Positions 5,853 to 6,490 of a stretch of 6,490 nt of DNA are shown here, in pieces. Both the position numbers and the translations under genes were made by a program. The notes beneath the pieces are model-generated. The model saw only the letters and a list, made by a program, of their open reading frames with translations, was not told where the DNA came from and ran no database searches. The stretch spans positions 1 through 6,490 of the forward strand of contig CALJPJ010000114.1 in NCBI GenBank assembly GCA_937980625.1, given 5' to 3'. The DNA is from an uncultured Bdellovibrionales bacterium (GTDB taxonomy: Bacteria > Bdellovibrionota > Bdellovibrionia > Bdellovibrionales > UBA1609). How positions within the stretch are numbered: the stretch's first letter is position 1; the number at the start of each line of letters is the position of its first letter.

Positions 5853-6490
5853 AACTAAAGTATATCAAAAAGAACAACCTCTAATAGATTTTCTATCTAA
5901 TGAACTCAAAGAGCAAAACTTAGAAGGACGCATATTAGTTATAACTTCAAAAATAATTAGTCTATCTGAAGGGCAACTCGTAAGAAAAAATTCCATTGAA
6001 AAAGATTTACTTATTATAAATGAATCTGATGTTTATATTGGTAAAACTAAATATGACATCCACTTAACAGTAAAGCATGGGTTACTTATACCCTCTGCCG
6101 GCATAGATGAATCTAATATTGACCCTAATTATTATTTGCTCTTTCCTAAAGATCCATTTGCCAGTGCTGAAAAAATTTATTTTCAAATTAAAGAGAAATT
6201 TAAACTTAACCAGTTCGGAATTTTAATTACTGACTCAAAAACTACTCCATTGAAAAGAGGAGTCTCTGGAACATGTCTTTCTTATTTTGGCTTTAAAGGT
6301 TTGGAAAGTAAAATTGGCTGCCAAGATATACATGGTCAACCATTACAATTTACACAAATTAACAAACCAGAAGCCCTTGCTGCTGCCGCCACACTACTAA
6401 TGGGTGAGGCAAATGATTGTAAGCCGTTAGCAATAATCAAAGCTGCTGATATACATTTTACTGAAAACAATTGCGCCAATGAACAAGTAA
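5830..6490 (+). CDS. CofE-fold folate gamma-glutamyl ligase (FolC replacement type), 3' end outside window
   Basis: The frame is open for 220 codons from the ATG at 5830 to the right edge, so the end is missing. AAAGG sits nine bases upstream, and the start overlaps folKP by 23 bases. The protein belongs to the F420-0:gamma-glutamyl ligase (CofE) fold: RILVITSKIISLSEGQ (34-49), the highly conserved PSAGIDESN (88-96), GILITDSKTTPLKRGVSG (130-147), DIHGQPL (166-172) and EALAAAATLLMGEAND (181-196). In CofE the third motif normally reads like DTFGRPWR; the TDSKTTPLKRG form here is a clear departure. No F420 gene is nearby. In Chlamydia the equivalent gene, CT611, lies in the folate cluster and is reported to replace FolC in adding glutamate to folate. 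I infer the same role here from family and context. The exact glutamate acceptor is not proven by sequence. Confidence 0.9.
   Translation, partial: MLELKAIKTKVYQKEQPLIDFLSNELKEQNLEGRILVITSKIISLSEGQLVRKNSIEKDLLIINESDVYIGKTKYDIHLTVKHGLLIPSAGIDESNIDPNYYLLFPKDPFASAEKIYFQIKEKFKLNQFGILITDSKTTPLKRGVSGTCLSYFGFKGLESKIGCQDIHGQPLQFTQINKPEALAAAATLLMGEANDCKPLAIIKAADIHFTENNCANEQV

Noticed and set aside
5830..6490. Coenzyme F420 biosynthesis by the CofE-like protein
   Set aside because: No other F420 gene is present, the gene overlaps folKP, and the motif at 134-144 departs from F420 ligases.
1..6490. Mobile elements, CRISPR arrays, tRNA or rRNA genes
   Set aside because: No transposase, regular spaced repeats, clover-leaf candidate or ribosomal RNA sequence was recognised on either strand.

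Overview
The window is visibly AT-rich and densely coding, with bacterial gene organisation and Shine-Dalgarno sites. Its main content is the start of a compact operon (about 3.52 kb to the right edge) for tetrahydrofolate biosynthesis of the kind known from Chlamydia. It encodes a CADD-family protein (p-aminobenzoate synthesis without PabA/B/C), FolB (dihydroneopterin aldolase), a FolK-FolP fusion (pterin pyrophosphokinase plus dihydropteroate synthase), and a CofE-fold gamma-glutamyl ligase of the type that replaces FolC. From memory, the chlamydial CT610-CT614 cluster holds the same four functions plus folA. Here folA is not seen, but the right edge cuts the operon.

Layout. (1) Left edge to 2203, minus strand: topA, DNA topoisomerase I, with its 3' end beyond the window. 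It carries C-terminal GRxGxYV-type repeats rather than visible zinc fingers. (2) 2204-2599: a 396-base AT-rich gap with no gene that I can support; it must carry topA's 5' leader and possibly its promoter. (3) 2600-3508, minus strand: a complete LysR-type regulator. (4) 3509-3588: an 80-base divergent intergenic region. Together with the start of lysR it holds a perfect 11-3-11 inverted repeat and back-to-back candidate promoters. (5) 3589 to right edge, plus strand: the folate operon cadd > folB > folKP > ligase, with every junction overlapping, which suggests one translationally coupled transcript.

How the genes work together. CADD would supply pABA from its own tyrosine. FolB and FolK make and activate 6-hydroxymethyl-dihydropterin, and FolP joins it to pABA to give dihydropteroate. 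The CofE-like ligase would then add glutamate. The divergent LysR-type regulator is the natural candidate for controlling the operon. That link rests on gene arrangement and the palindrome only.

Organism. The TopA architecture, AT richness and non-chlamydial surroundings suggest a Gram-negative bacterium. The TopA resembles delta-proteobacterial or Bdellovibrio-like proteins as I remember them, but this is a weak guess. The presence of an LTTR and free-living style regulation makes a member of Chlamydiaceae unlikely.
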